A DNA stretch of 58,005 nt from positions 1 through 58,005 of the forward strand of contig CALMUT010000035.1 in the NCBI GenBank assembly GCA_937872925.1, given 5' to 3'. Source of the DNA: an uncultured Myxococcales bacterium (GTDB lineage: Bacteria > Myxococcota_A > Polyangia > Polyangiales > Polyangiaceae). A program made the position numbers and the translations under genes. The number at the start of each line of letters is the position of its first letter. Position 1 is the stretch's first letter. Below are positions 16,701-24,487 of this stretch, piece by piece. The notes beneath the pieces were generated by a model. The model saw only the letters and a list, made by a program, of their open reading frames with translations. It had not been told where the DNA came from and did not search any database.

Positions 16701-18119
16701 ATGACCCAGCAGCCCTACCCAGCCCCAGGTGGCGCCCAACGTCCGGGACAAATGACGGCGGTGATGCGTGCCGTCGCGCTGAGTGGACCGAAGGTGTTGC
16801 GCATTGGCTTGGTGCAGGGCGGGCGCATCATCGAAGAGCGCATCATCAAGCAGCGCACCCACGTGACAGTCGGGCCGAGCGAAAAGAGCATGTTCGTCAT
16901 TGCGACGCAGAATGTGCCGCCGAGCTTTCGCCTGTTTGAACTGGTTGGCAACGAGTACCAACTCAACTTCCTAGACGGCATGTCCGGACGCATCGCCCTG
17001 CCCACGGGGATCTCCGATCTGAACATGCTCAAGGGGCAGGCGCGCCGCACGCCCCAGGGCGCCTATCAAGTGCGGCTGACGGAAGACTCACGGGGCAAGG
17101 TCGTGGTCGGCAACACGACGATCTTGTTCCAGTTCGTCACGCCGCCACCAGTACAGCCGAAGCCGCAGCTGCCCGTGAGCGTGACGAGCGGTGCGACCAG
17201 CATCGACTGGGGCACGACCATGATTGCGGCGTTCTCGTTCTTGCTGCACTTCCTCGCCATCGGGGCGATCTATTCGGACTGGCTCGATCCCATCATCGAC
17301 GATGAGGTGAACATCGCCGGTCTGGTGGATTCCGTGAAAAATCTGCCGCCGCCGCCTCCGGTGGAGGAAGTCGAGACGGAAGTCGATCCCAACGCTGAAA
17401 AGGCCGAGAAAGCCGAGACCAAGTCCGCCACGAAGTCATCGGGTGGCAAGGCGGGCGAAGGTGGCAAGGCGGGGCCGATGTCCGCCGCGCAGGCCGCCAA
17501 GCTCTCCCAGGAGCTGGATCAACTCGAGATGGCGACCCTGGGCGCTTTGTCCAGCGACGGGCCGGCGACCGCGGGCGTGTTGAAGGGCGGGGAAGTCCCG
17601 ACCAGCGCGCTCGACGCGGCCGCGGCCAGTGGCGCCGGCGTTTCCGCGGGCGGTCCGGGAAGCTTGCGCCTCGGTGGTGGCGGCGGACCCATCCGTCCGG
17701 GCACTGGTGCGGGCAGCGGTCTTGCGGGACTTGCGAACACGGGCAAGGGCGCTGGAACCGGCGGCTCGGGTGAAGCCACAAAGGTCAAAGGGCCGAAGGG
17801 CAGCGCCAGCGTTGGTGGCGCCGCCGTGAGCGGCGGCACCGTCAGCAACGCCTCGCGGGTGGTCGCCGGTATGCGTGCAGGCTTCCGCGCTTGCTACAAC
17901 CGCGGTCTCGCGGAAAACCCCGACGCCCAGGGCAGCATTCGCCTAACGATTCGTGTCGGACCCGGCGGTGAAGTGCAGAGCGTGGGTGCTGGGGCGAGTG
18001 GCAATTTGCCGGGCTCCGTCGTGAGCTGTGTGCGAGCGCGCGCGTCGGCAGCGCAGTTCGACCCACCCGAGGGCGGCAGTGCCGTGATTCAGGTGCCGGT
18101 GAGCTTCGTCAAGCAGTAA
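16701..18119 (+). CDS. GltG-like protein: FHA-like head, TonB-type helix, AgmX/PglI C-terminal domain
   Basis: A 472-residue protein; AGGAG (16691-16695) precedes the ATG at 16701. Residues 30-150 form a beta-rich cytoplasmic domain, compatible with the FHA-like head of Myxococcus GltG. A single membrane helix at about 170-191 contains S179-F-L-L-H183, the Ser-x3-His spacing of TonB. A Pro/Glu then Ala/Gly-rich periplasmic linker follows. The last ~90 residues (GMRAGFRACYNRGLAENPDA to VPVSFVKQ) are the AgmX/PglI C-terminal domain, a TonB-like fold found in myxobacterial gliding proteins. Together with the ExbB-like gene before it, this suggests coupling of proton flow to periplasmic movement. 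It is the last gene of the operon. Confidence 0.8.
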   Translation: MTQQPYPAPGGAQRPGQMTAVMRAVALSGPKVLRIGLVQGGRIIEERIIKQRTHVTVGPSEKSMFVIATQNVPPSFRLFELVGNEYQLNFLDGMSGRIALPTGISDLNMLKGQARRTPQGAYQVRLTEDSRGKVVVGNTTILFQFVTPPPVQPKPQLPVSVTSGATSIDWGTTMIAAFSFLLHFLAIGAIYSDWLDPIIDDEVNIAGLVDSVKNLPPPPPVEEVETEVDPNAEKAEKAETKSATKSSGGKAGEGGKAGPMSAAQAAKLSQELDQLEMATLGALSSDGPATAGVLKGGEVPTSALDAAAASGAGVSAGGPGSLRLGGGGGPIRPGTGAGSGLAGLANTGKGAGTGGSGEATKVKGPKGSASVGGAAVSGGTVSNASRVVAGMRAGFRACYNRGLAENPDAQGSIRLTIRVGPGGEVQSVGAGASGNLPGSVVSCVRARASAAQFDPPEGGSAVIQVPVSFVKQ

Positions 18120-18456
18120 GGCGCGAGGCCAAAGGGACTGCGTTTTTCTTCGGCGTCGCCTGCCCAAGGGGGGAAGGCGTGTCCTTACGTTGCGGCGCAT
18201 TTGAGAGGCCCGGACTGCCGGGCTGGCAGCTCCAGACCCCGCGCCCAGGCCTCTTGAGGACGGGGTCTGGCGGGTCGATGAATATGGGCGCTGCCTGCTG
18301 CATCGAACTCGTGAGCCGGACCCCTGCGCGTTGGCCAGCCGGTATGCCCCCCAAAGGTCCAAAATCATGCAACTTTTTCGATCAAAGCGCTTCGTTGACA
18401 GCACAAAACCCGCTCCCTATACTGCCGGTCGTTCCAGGGAGAGAGGGAGTCCTAGG
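18120..18456 (+). promoter_or_regulatory. Structured intergenic region with alternative hairpins and promoter
   Basis: No gene. The left part holds three pairings: GCCCGG-ACTG-CCGGGC (about 18209-18224); a perfect 10-base repeat CCAGACCCCG (18232-18241) with CGGGGTCTGG (18261-18270); and AGAGGCC (18204-18210) with GGCCTCT (18248-18254). The last two pairings interlock and cannot form as one simple nested fold. The right part holds the promoter at 18395-18423. The hairpins lie upstream of that promoter, so they belong to the 3' end of the motility mRNA or to a separate small RNA. Confidence 0.5.
18395..18423 (+). promoter_or_regulatory. Near-consensus sigma-70 promoter for the polysaccharide-export genes
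   Basis: TTGACA (18395-18400, perfect -35) and TATACT (18418-18423, one mismatch to TATAAT) are separated by 17 bases. Transcription would start near 18430, giving a short leader with the purine-rich ribosome site GGAGAGAGGGA before the GTG at 18457. It is the best promoter match in this GC-rich window. Confidence 0.75.
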
Positions 18457-19029
18457 GTGAGTCGCAAACGAATTTGGGCAGGAGCCATAGCGGTCAGTGT
18501 TGTCGCAGCGCTTGGCGTTGCCGGAGCGCAGCCGGCCGCCGGTGGTGGCGGGCAACAAGTGCCGGAGCTCGCCGTGACGAACGTCGAGTCCCTCAGCCTT
18601 GAGCAGATGAAAGAGCTCGTGACCCAGTACCTGGTCGCCATGGGGCAGGATTCCGGCGCCATCCGTCGCATGCTCTCCGAGGCGCGGGAGAAGCGCGACG
18701 TCGTAAAAGTCTTGTGCCTTGATGACAAGCTGAACCAAGCGGATGTGGCCACGCGCTCGGCGCGGGATCGCCAACCGAATATGGACGCCGCGGTCACGTC
18801 GAAGGACAAGGACCAGGGCAAACATGAGTTCACTGTGATTCAGACTCTGCGCGAACGCGTGAAGAGCCTCGTCGCAGAAGCCAATCAGTGTATCGGCGAG
18901 GAAACCGGATTTGTCGGTGACACCGAAGTCACGACCGACATCGATCCCACCATTCCCGATGACCCGTCGAATTTCCCCGATGACCCGTTGATCTCCCAGC
19001 CCCCCCCGGTTAGCAGTCCCACGCAGTGA
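18457..19029 (+). CDS. Exported helical protein upstream of outer-membrane barrel
   Basis: A 190-residue protein of unknown function. The GTG at 18457 starts a signal peptide (VSRKRIWAGAIAVSVVAALG, cleaved near GAQ); in-frame ATGs at 18331 and 18367 lie upstream of the promoter -10 box and are rejected. The mature part is helical, with two conserved-looking cysteines (VLCLDD and NQCIGEE) about 65 residues apart that could form a disulfide, and an acidic Asp/Pro/Ser-rich tail (DDPSNFPDDP). It is followed by an outer-membrane barrel and an OPX lipoprotein, so a periplasmic helper of polysaccharide export is a reasonable guess. Confidence 0.65.
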   Translation: MSRKRIWAGAIAVSVVAALGVAGAQPAAGGGGQQVPELAVTNVESLSLEQMKELVTQYLVAMGQDSGAIRRMLSEAREKRDVVKVLCLDDKLNQADVATRSARDRQPNMDAAVTSKDKDQGKHEFTVIQTLRERVKSLVAEANQCIGEETGFVGDTEVTTDIDPTIPDDPSNFPDDPLISQPPPVSSPTQ

Positions 19030-19044
19030 TCCCGACTCGGGGGG

Positions 19045-19061
19045 AGCGCGGGGGCGCTTTT
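19045..19061 (+). terminator. Possible intrinsic terminator
   Basis: AGCGC, loop GGGG, GCGCT followed directly by TTT; a longer CCGA...TCGG pair encloses it. The stem is short and the T run is only three bases, so it may be a partial terminator or attenuator between the exported protein and the barrel gene. Confidence 0.4.
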
Positions 19062-19082
19062 CCCACTCGGGCCTGAACCACG

Positions 19083-20441
19083 ATGAAACTACGCGCCTTT
19101 CTTGTGGCGACGCTTGGCGTCGCATCCCTGACGCTTTCGGCTTCGGCTCAGACGCAGCCGTGGCTCAAAGACCGCAAAACCGGCGAGGGCATCGGCATTC
19201 GCACGGGCAATCTTGAGCTGCATCCCGGTGTTGCGGGCGAGTTCGGATACGACTCGAACTATTTTCAGCGGGCAGACGACGAAGACCCGCAGATCTCGAT
19301 GCTTCGCATCCGGATCACCCCGCACCTGACGCTCTCTACGCTGGGCTCGCAGCGGCGCGGAGAAGGTGACCAGGGCGCACCGCCCAAGGTCAACTTCCGA
19401 GCTGGTGTGTTCGGGTCCTACAACGAGCTGATTGCCACGGACTCTGACTTCTCGGACACGGCGAGCGACCAGCGTCACTTCAACGCGGGCGCCAACTTCG
19501 CCCTCGACATCCTACCGCAACGCCCCTGGGGCTTCGACCTCTACGGCGACTTCCTGCGCACCGTGGAGCCGTCGAACGACGCGATCACGGATCAGTCGTT
19601 CGACCGCGACAGCTTGCGTCTCGGGCTTGGGGTCAACGCCCGTCCGGGCGGCGGGCTCTTCGAGTGGCGGCTGGGATACGAGATCCAGTACCACTACTTC
19701 GAGCGTGCAGCTTTCGACGATCTGAACAACGCGCAGCACTTCGTGAAGACACGGGGTCGCTGGCGCTTTCTGCCGCGCACGGCGCTGCTCTACGACGGGG
19801 AGATCGGCTTCCTGCGCTATTCGGACAACGTGACCCAGAACAACGCTGAGGTCGTGCGCTCGCGGATCGGCGTCAACGGTCTGATCACGAATTCCTTTTC
19901 GCTGCTGGCAATGGGTGGCTACACGGCGAGTTTCTACGAGAACACCGTCGTTCCGCAGCGCAACTTCGAGGGCCCGGTTGCCCACGCAGAGCTCAAGTGG
20001 TTCTTGCTGCCACAACCCCAGCTGCAGCCGGGAGACGCCACGGTGGGGCTCGCTTCCATCGCCGCGGGCTACATTCGCGACTACGCCAACAGCTACCTCG
20101 GGGACTACTACCGACGCGACCGCGGCTACGCCAACTTCCAATACTTCATCGGCGGCATGGTGCTGCTTTCCGCGGAGGGCGGCCTGAGCCACCTCACCCA
20201 TTCGGATTCCTTCTTCCAGAACGGCACGTTGAAAAACGCCAGTTTCGGCGAAAATCGCGTGGATGCGACGGCATTCGTGGAGTACCGCCCGAGCGACACC
20301 GTTGGGTTGAACCTGACGGGGCGCTACAACGCCGCCCTCGATGACAACCGCATCCGGACCAACGTCGCGGATCCCACCCAGACCGACAACCTGCAATTCT
20401 CGCGCTACGAAGTGTGGCTCGGCGCGCGTTGGTTCATGTGA
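19083..20441 (+). CDS. Outer-membrane beta-barrel, likely partner of the OPX lipoprotein
   Basis: A 452-residue protein with a signal peptide (ends SASA-QT) and a mature chain dominated by alternating hydrophobic/polar strands with aromatic girdles. Examples are FEWRLGYEIQYHYFERAAF and SRYEVWLGARWFM; the last strand ends in WFM, close to the usual aromatic end of outer-membrane proteins. The number and length of strands fits a barrel of roughly 16-18 strands. In Myxococcus, short OPX proteins that lack their own outer-membrane channel work with separate barrels of this kind (WzpX-type). The OPX gene follows 76 bases later. Function in polysaccharide export is inferred from this pairing. Confidence 0.75.
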   Translation: MKLRAFLVATLGVASLTLSASAQTQPWLKDRKTGEGIGIRTGNLELHPGVAGEFGYDSNYFQRADDEDPQISMLRIRITPHLTLSTLGSQRRGEGDQGAPPKVNFRAGVFGSYNELIATDSDFSDTASDQRHFNAGANFALDILPQRPWGFDLYGDFLRTVEPSNDAITDQSFDRDSLRLGLGVNARPGGGLFEWRLGYEIQYHYFERAAFDDLNNAQHFVKTRGRWRFLPRTALLYDGEIGFLRYSDNVTQNNAEVVRSRIGVNGLITNSFSLLAMGGYTASFYENTVVPQRNFEGPVAHAELKWFLLPQPQLQPGDATVGLASIAAGYIRDYANSYLGDYYRRDRGYANFQYFIGGMVLLSAEGGLSHLTHSDSFFQNGTLKNASFGENRVDATAFVEYRPSDTVGLNLTGRYNAALDDNRIRTNVADPTQTDNLQFSRYEVWLGARWFM

Positions 20442-20442
20442 T

Positions 20443-20465
20443 CCGCCTGCGGCGGGTGCAGGCGG
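20443..20465 (+). terminator. Perfect hairpin directly after the barrel stop codon
   Basis: CCGCCTGC, a seven-base loop, GCAGGCGG: an uninterrupted 8-bp GC stem starting two bases after the TGA. No T tract follows. It may stabilise the barrel mRNA or lower read-through to the OPX gene. Confidence 0.45.
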
Positions 20466-20517
20466 TAACCCCGCACCGGCTGAACGTTTCGGCGCGTCAT
20501 AACCACTCACGCTTCGC

Positions 20518-21114
20518 ATGCTCATCGCTCGACTTGGCCTGATCGTCCTCTTGCTGCTTTCCCTGTTGGGCTGCGGGTCCAACATGGACAACAGCCATGT
20601 CAAGCTCAGCGCTCCGGAGGAAACCACGAGCCTGGGGCCTGGGGACGTGTTCCAGATGCAGATCGTTGGCGAGAAGGACCTGCCTGAGGAGTATCAGGTC
20701 GCCTCAGACGGCACCGTCGACCTGCCCTATATCCAGACCGTGAAGGTGTCCGGCCTCGAGCCCCAAGAGGTCTCACGGCTGATCCGCGAGAAGCTGGTCG
20801 CGCAGAAGATCCTCACGGATCCCAGCGTTGTGGTTTCGGTCAAGGAGTACAGCAGCAAGCGCATCACGGTTTTGGGGCAGGTCCAGAAGCCGGGCAGCTT
20901 CCCGCTGACGCCGGGAATGACGCTGATCCAGGCCGTCAGCCAAGCCGGTGGGCTCACATCCATCGCCAACAAAGATCGCGTGAATCTCACGCGGCGCAGC
21001 AAGAGTGGCTCAAAGACCGTCGTGCTGAGCGTGGATGCCATCACTGAGGGACGCTCCCGAGACATCCCGCTGCAGGCCGGGGATCAGATCTACATCCACG
21101 AGCGCGTGTTCTGA
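20518..21114 (+). CDS. Short polysaccharide-export (OPX, Wza-like) lipoprotein
   Basis: A 198-residue lipoprotein: signal peptide with lipobox SLLGC near residue 19. Residues about 40-110 are a polysaccharide-export domain (LGPGDVFQMQIVGEKDLP, YQVASDGTVDLPYIQTVKV), and about 115-195 an SLBB domain (KRITVLGQVQKPGSFPLTPG). It stops right after the SLBB domain, so it lacks the C-terminal amphipathic helix with which E. coli Wza crosses the outer membrane. That makes it a short-class OPX protein needing a separate barrel, and one is encoded just upstream. No polymerase, flippase or glycosyltransferases of a full capsule locus are adjacent. Confidence 0.9.
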   Translation: MLIARLGLIVLLLLSLLGCGSNMDNSHVKLSAPEETTSLGPGDVFQMQIVGEKDLPEEYQVASDGTVDLPYIQTVKVSGLEPQEVSRLIREKLVAQKILTDPSVVVSVKEYSSKRITVLGQVQKPGSFPLTPGMTLIQAVSQAGGLTSIANKDRVNLTRRSKSGSKTVVLSVDAITEGRSRDIPLQAGDQIYIHERVF

Positions 21115-21121
21115 GCGGGAT

Positions 21122-22102
21122 CTACGGCGAGACCCTGGGCGCGTAGCGCACGACGAATACGCCTCGAACGCGTGGTGCGGTCAGACCGGCGAAGTGCTGG
21201 GTTTCGCCGTCGCGCTGCGCGGAGGAAAGTGGCAGGGCGGTGCCGCCGCCGAGCTGCAGCACCACGGCTTCGTCGGCGAAGGGGGCGGAGCGAAGGGAAA
21301 GCAGCCATTCCGCCGGCGCCAGCACCGCCCCGCCGGGTTGTTCCAACAGGGAGCTGCGCAAGTGGCCCTCCAGGGCGACGGAGAGGCGTTGTTTGGCTAG
21401 TAGGGGCGCAGCTAGGCCGAGCGCGCTGCTGAGCTCGGAGCCCCAGCGCGCCGAGGCAAACGGGACGGACTCACGGATCCGCGCACCCAGAGCCCCCGAG
21501 AGCTGCACGGGAGCTAGCTCGGCTCCAATCGTGACCCGCGGTGCGATCCCCAGGGCAGGGTCTCCCGCCAGGGCGTGTTCGTCACCCAGCGGAAGCATCA
21601 CGTCCGCTTGGGCGCGCAGGTTGCTGAACTCTGTGAGGGGCGTCACGTAGGCAACGCCCAGCCGCGGGTCGCGCACCGCTGTACTCACCAAGGGCGGACT
21701 CACGCGGGACGCAATGGCTTCGGTGCCGGCTCCGTCTTGGAGGGGAGTAAATGGAGCGCTTAGAGTGAGTTCAAGGCCCGACCACGGCGCGTAGTTCATC
21801 AACACAGTCGTCGTGACCAGGTGCCGGACGACGTTGATGTCGCGTCCGTCCGGATCCGGCGACGGCACGTTCAGCACCACGGGCCTGTGCGCGTAACTCG
21901 TTCCAACGCTGGTCGCGACGTAACCGGCGGGCGCCGCGCGCGTGGGCTCAAGGCCTAGAAACTCCGCGCGTCCGCTGGCGAGCCACAACCCTTCGGCGTC
22001 CAAGCAGGGACTGACGCCGCCGGCGGGTTCGCATTCCGTGGCGTGAAGCTTACCCGGCAGGAGCACGCCGGCCAGAGTCAAAAGGAGAAGAGGCAAGCGC
22101 AT
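21122..22102 (-). CDS. Exported beta-rich protein, probable outer-membrane barrel
   Basis: A 326-residue protein. The ATG at 22102 (MRLPLLLLTLAGVLLPGKLH) starts a signal peptide; an upstream in-frame start at 22147 would bury it. The mature part has repeated strands (VTTTVLMNYAPWSGLELTLS, LRAQADVMLPLGDE, GEL APVQLSGALGARI-type segments) separated by short loops and ends in RVRGVFVVRYAPRVSP. Two early cysteines (ECEPAGGVSPC) may pair. Similar barrels are often the N-terminal part of myxobacterial OmpA-like proteins, but no OmpA domain is present here. Convergent with the OPX gene and divergent from maf. Confidence 0.6.
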   Translation of the reverse strand: MRLPLLLLTLAGVLLPGKLHATECEPAGGVSPCLDAEGLWLASGRAEFLGLEPTRAAPAGYVATSVGTSYAHRPVVLNVPSPDPDGRDINVVRHLVTTTVLMNYAPWSGLELTLSAPFTPLQDGAGTEAIASRVSPPLVSTAVRDPRLGVAYVTPLTEFSNLRAQADVMLPLGDEHALAGDPALGIAPRVTIGAELAPVQLSGALGARIRESVPFASARWGSELSSALGLAAPLLAKQRLSVALEGHLRSSLLEQPGGAVLAPAEWLLSLRSAPFADEAVVLQLGGGTALPLSSAQRDGETQHFAGLTAPRVRGVFVVRYAPRVSP

Positions 22103-22206
22103 CGCTTGGGCGGAGTTTTGTCGTCCACCCGGGAGAAGTCGAGACAAAGCGCATCGCGCGGCATCCGTCCGCCAACCAGGCCCGGTTCTGTGATACCCGA
22201 ACGCTC

Positions 22207-22839
22207 ATGCCGCCCTCTGGTCCGGCCCCGGCCGTGATTTCCTCGGCGTGTCCGCTATTGCTCGGCTCGGGGTCTCCGCGCCGGCGCGAATTGCTGGAGC
22301 AAATGCGGATCCCGATCCTGGTTCGCGCGCCAGTCGTGGATGAGCGTGAGCTCCCCGGCGAAGGGGCGCAGGCGTATCTCAGCCGCATCGTCACGGCAAA
22401 GACTCAGGCTGCACTAGGCTTCCAAGAATCGCCGAAAAGCGCAGGGATCCTCTGCGCGGACACCAGTGTCGTCGTAGACGGTGCGATCTTGGGCAAACCT
22501 GGGGACGAAGCCGAGGGCGCTGACATGCTCGCGCGATTGGTGGGACGCAGTCACGAAGTGATGACTCGCTACGCCATCGTTGTCGCCGGTGAGGCTCGTG
22601 CCCGCGCGGAGCAGACGGTCGTCACGCGAGTCCAGATGCGGGACGCGACGGACGTGGAATTGCGCCGCTATGTCGCGACCGGCGAGGGCAGTGACAAGGC
22701 AGGAGGCTACGCCGTGCAGGGGATCGGCGCGTTTCTGATAACCCGCATCGAAGGCTCGTACTCCAATGTGGTTGGTCTGCCGATTTGCGAAGTGGTGAGG
22801 GATCTGGTTCGACTTGGCCTCTTGGTGGAGTTCCCGTGA
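22207..22839 (+). CDS. maf: Maf-family nucleotide pyrophosphatase
   Basis: A 210-residue protein with the Maf signatures: LLLGSGSPRRRELLEQM (nucleotide-binding start), CADTSVVVDG (catalytic Asp), LGKP, SDKAGGYAVQGIGAFL and SYSNVVGLP. Maf proteins hydrolyse non-canonical or modified nucleoside triphosphates to monophosphates and are linked to division control in some bacteria. Slightly longer than usual at the N-terminus (about ten residues). A -10-like TGATAC (22193-22198) lies eight bases before the ATG and there is no clear ribosome site. It overlaps the next gene by four bases (GTGA). Confidence 0.9.
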   Translation: MPPSGPAPAVISSACPLLLGSGSPRRRELLEQMRIPILVRAPVVDERELPGEGAQAYLSRIVTAKTQAALGFQESPKSAGILCADTSVVVDGAILGKPGDEAEGADMLARLVGRSHEVMTRYAIVVAGEARARAEQTVVTRVQMRDATDVELRRYVATGEGSDKAGGYAVQGIGAFLITRIEGSYSNVVGLPICEVVRDLVRLGLLVEFP

Positions 22840-24230
22840 AACCCACAGCGCCCCTACGCGACGGGGTGGGGGTCGCGCTGGCTGGCTTCGCATTGCGGGC
22901 CGGTGTCAGCCTGTGGGCCGCGGGACGTTTTCCGCCCAGCGAGGATGGTCGCTTCTATCATGTGCTGGCATCCCGCATGGCCGCTGGGGAGGGCTACTCT
23001 TGGCTCTGGCCGGACGGAGTGGTCACGCCCGTCGCCCACTATCCCGTAGGATATGCGGCTTTGCTGGCGGCAGCTTATTCGGTGTTCGGCGTCGCGCCTT
23101 GGCTCGCAATGGCGGTCAACTCGATCATCGGCGGGGTCGGCGTGCTGGCCGCGCACCGCATCGCAGCCCGCGGAGCGTCTCGGTTGGGTGCGCTTCTCGG
23201 CGCCGGTCTCGTCGCGGCACATCCCGCGCTGGTCTTCTACACGCCCGCGGTCATGACCGAGGGCATCGCGGCCTCCGTGCTGGCGGTGATCGCGTGGTCG
23301 TGCCTGCGCATGGCCCGAGCCCAACGCCCGCTGGTGTGGGCGTTGGCAGTGGGCGTGCTGTTCGGGGCGTTTGTGCTGATGCGTCCTCAGATGCTGTTAC
23401 TCGCGCCGGTCTTTGCGGTGTTTGGCGCTCCGTCGATGAAAGCAGCATTGCTGCGCGCCGCCCTGGTCACCACCCTGGCCGTCGCCTGCGTGCTGCCTTG
23501 GACCTATCGCAATTGCACAAGCATGGATCGCTGCGCGTTTGTCAGCGCCAACGGCGGGTGGAATTTGTGGATCGGCGCGCCGCCCCATGCCACCGGTACC
23601 TTCCTGTCTGTCGCAGGCGACACGGTTCCGGAGCAGTGCCGGAGCGTCTTTCCCGAGGTTGCAAAGGACGTGTGTTTCGCCCGGGCCGCGCGCCACAACA
23701 TCGCCAGGGCACCGGGTGCGTGGATCCGGTTGATTCCGAAGAAGCTCGCCCACACCTTCGACTATTGCGGCGCCGCGGGCTGGTACCTGCACGCGGCGAA
23801 CCCGGCAGCATTCGACTCGTCTGCCAAGCTGACTCTGGGCGTCGTCGAGACCACGTACCAGCGCGTATTGCTCATGCTCGCACTGCTCAGTTTCGTCGGC
23901 CCAGGGCCGCGCCGTCGCTTGCGTCGCCTGCTGGTAGGCGCGGGCTCCCTGGCGCTGCTGACGCCTCTGGGCTGGCTTGGCTATCTGGCGCTGGGCATCG
24001 TGGCGCCGATTGCCAGGCGGCCTCGGCCCCTGCTGTGGTCCAGCCCCGCCTATTTTGCCTGGGCAGCGGTAGCCATGACGGCGCTGACCCACGCGGTGTT
24101 CTTCGGCGCGGGGCGCTATGGCATGGTGACCTTCGTGGTGCTGGGGGCGCTTTCCGGCAGCCTTTTGACAGCCAAGGCTGAGCCAGGGGATACTGCGTCC
24201 CAGGAGAATTCGACGGATGCCCTTGATTGA
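22836..24230 (+). CDS. GT39-like polytopic membrane protein
   Basis: A 464-residue protein with about ten hydrophobic helices. The first loop has RFPPSEDGRFYHVLASRMAA, with an acidic pair after the first helix as in GT39 glycosyltransferases, and HYPVGYAALLAAAYSVFG in the second helix. A soluble part in the middle contains the Cys-bearing stretch NCTSMDRCAFVSANGGWNLW. Such proteins use polyprenyl-phosphate sugars; the substrate is unknown. The GTG at 22836 overlaps the maf stop (GTGA), which fixes the start. The end overlaps the next gene by 14 bases. Confidence 0.7.
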   Translation: MKPTAPLRDGVGVALAGFALRAGVSLWAAGRFPPSEDGRFYHVLASRMAAGEGYSWLWPDGVVTPVAHYPVGYAALLAAAYSVFGVAPWLAMAVNSIIGGVGVLAAHRIAARGASRLGALLGAGLVAAHPALVFYTPAVMTEGIAASVLAVIAWSCLRMARAQRPLVWALAVGVLFGAFVLMRPQMLLLAPVFAVFGAPSMKAALLRAALVTTLAVACVLPWTYRNCTSMDRCAFVSANGGWNLWIGAPPHATGTFLSVAGDTVPEQCRSVFPEVAKDVCFARAARHNIARAPGAWIRLIPKKLAHTFDYCGAAGWYLHAANPAAFDSSAKLTLGVVETTYQRVLLMLALLSFVGPGPRRRLRRLLVGAGSLALLTPLGWLGYLALGIVAPIARRPRPLLWSSPAYFAWAAVAMTALTHAVFFGAGRYGMVTFVVLGALSGSLLTAKAEPGDTASQENSTDALD

Positions 24231-24480
24231 CACCGAAGAGGCCGCTCGACGGCTTGCGCGCGCCATTGCCAGCGATTTGTCTCTGTACAACGAGGAAAAG
24301 ATCGTTCGGGGCATCGAACAAGATAGCCTGTTTGGCGAGCTTTCGGAGGAGATCGAGGAAGGACGCGCGCTGTACAAGAGCCGCGTTTCGCCGGATCTCT
24401 ACGGCAAGAACTTCTACGATCGAGCCTTGGTGGACATCTTGGTGAAATCCAAGGGCCATATCAAAAGCCAAATCTGGTGA
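24217..24480 (+). CDS. Small conserved-looking soluble protein
   Basis: An 87-residue, highly charged helical protein (EEAARRLARAIASDLSLYNE; RVSPDLYGKNFYDRALVDIL) with no signal peptide or known motif. An AGGAG site lies about ten bases before the ATG. It overlaps the GT39-like gene by 14 bases and is followed eight bases later by a pseudouridine synthase gene, so it is in an operon. Function unknown. Confidence 0.7.
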   Translation: MPLIDTEEAARRLARAIASDLSLYNEEKIVRGIEQDSLFGELSEEIEEGRALYKSRVSPDLYGKNFYDRALVDILVKSKGHIKSQIW

Positions 24481-24487
24481 GCCCAGG

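Noticed and set aside
22814..24181. A 455-codon open frame overlapping the GT39-like gene.
   Set aside because: The other frame gives membrane helices and a GTGA start; this one gives Arg/Gly-rich nonsense.
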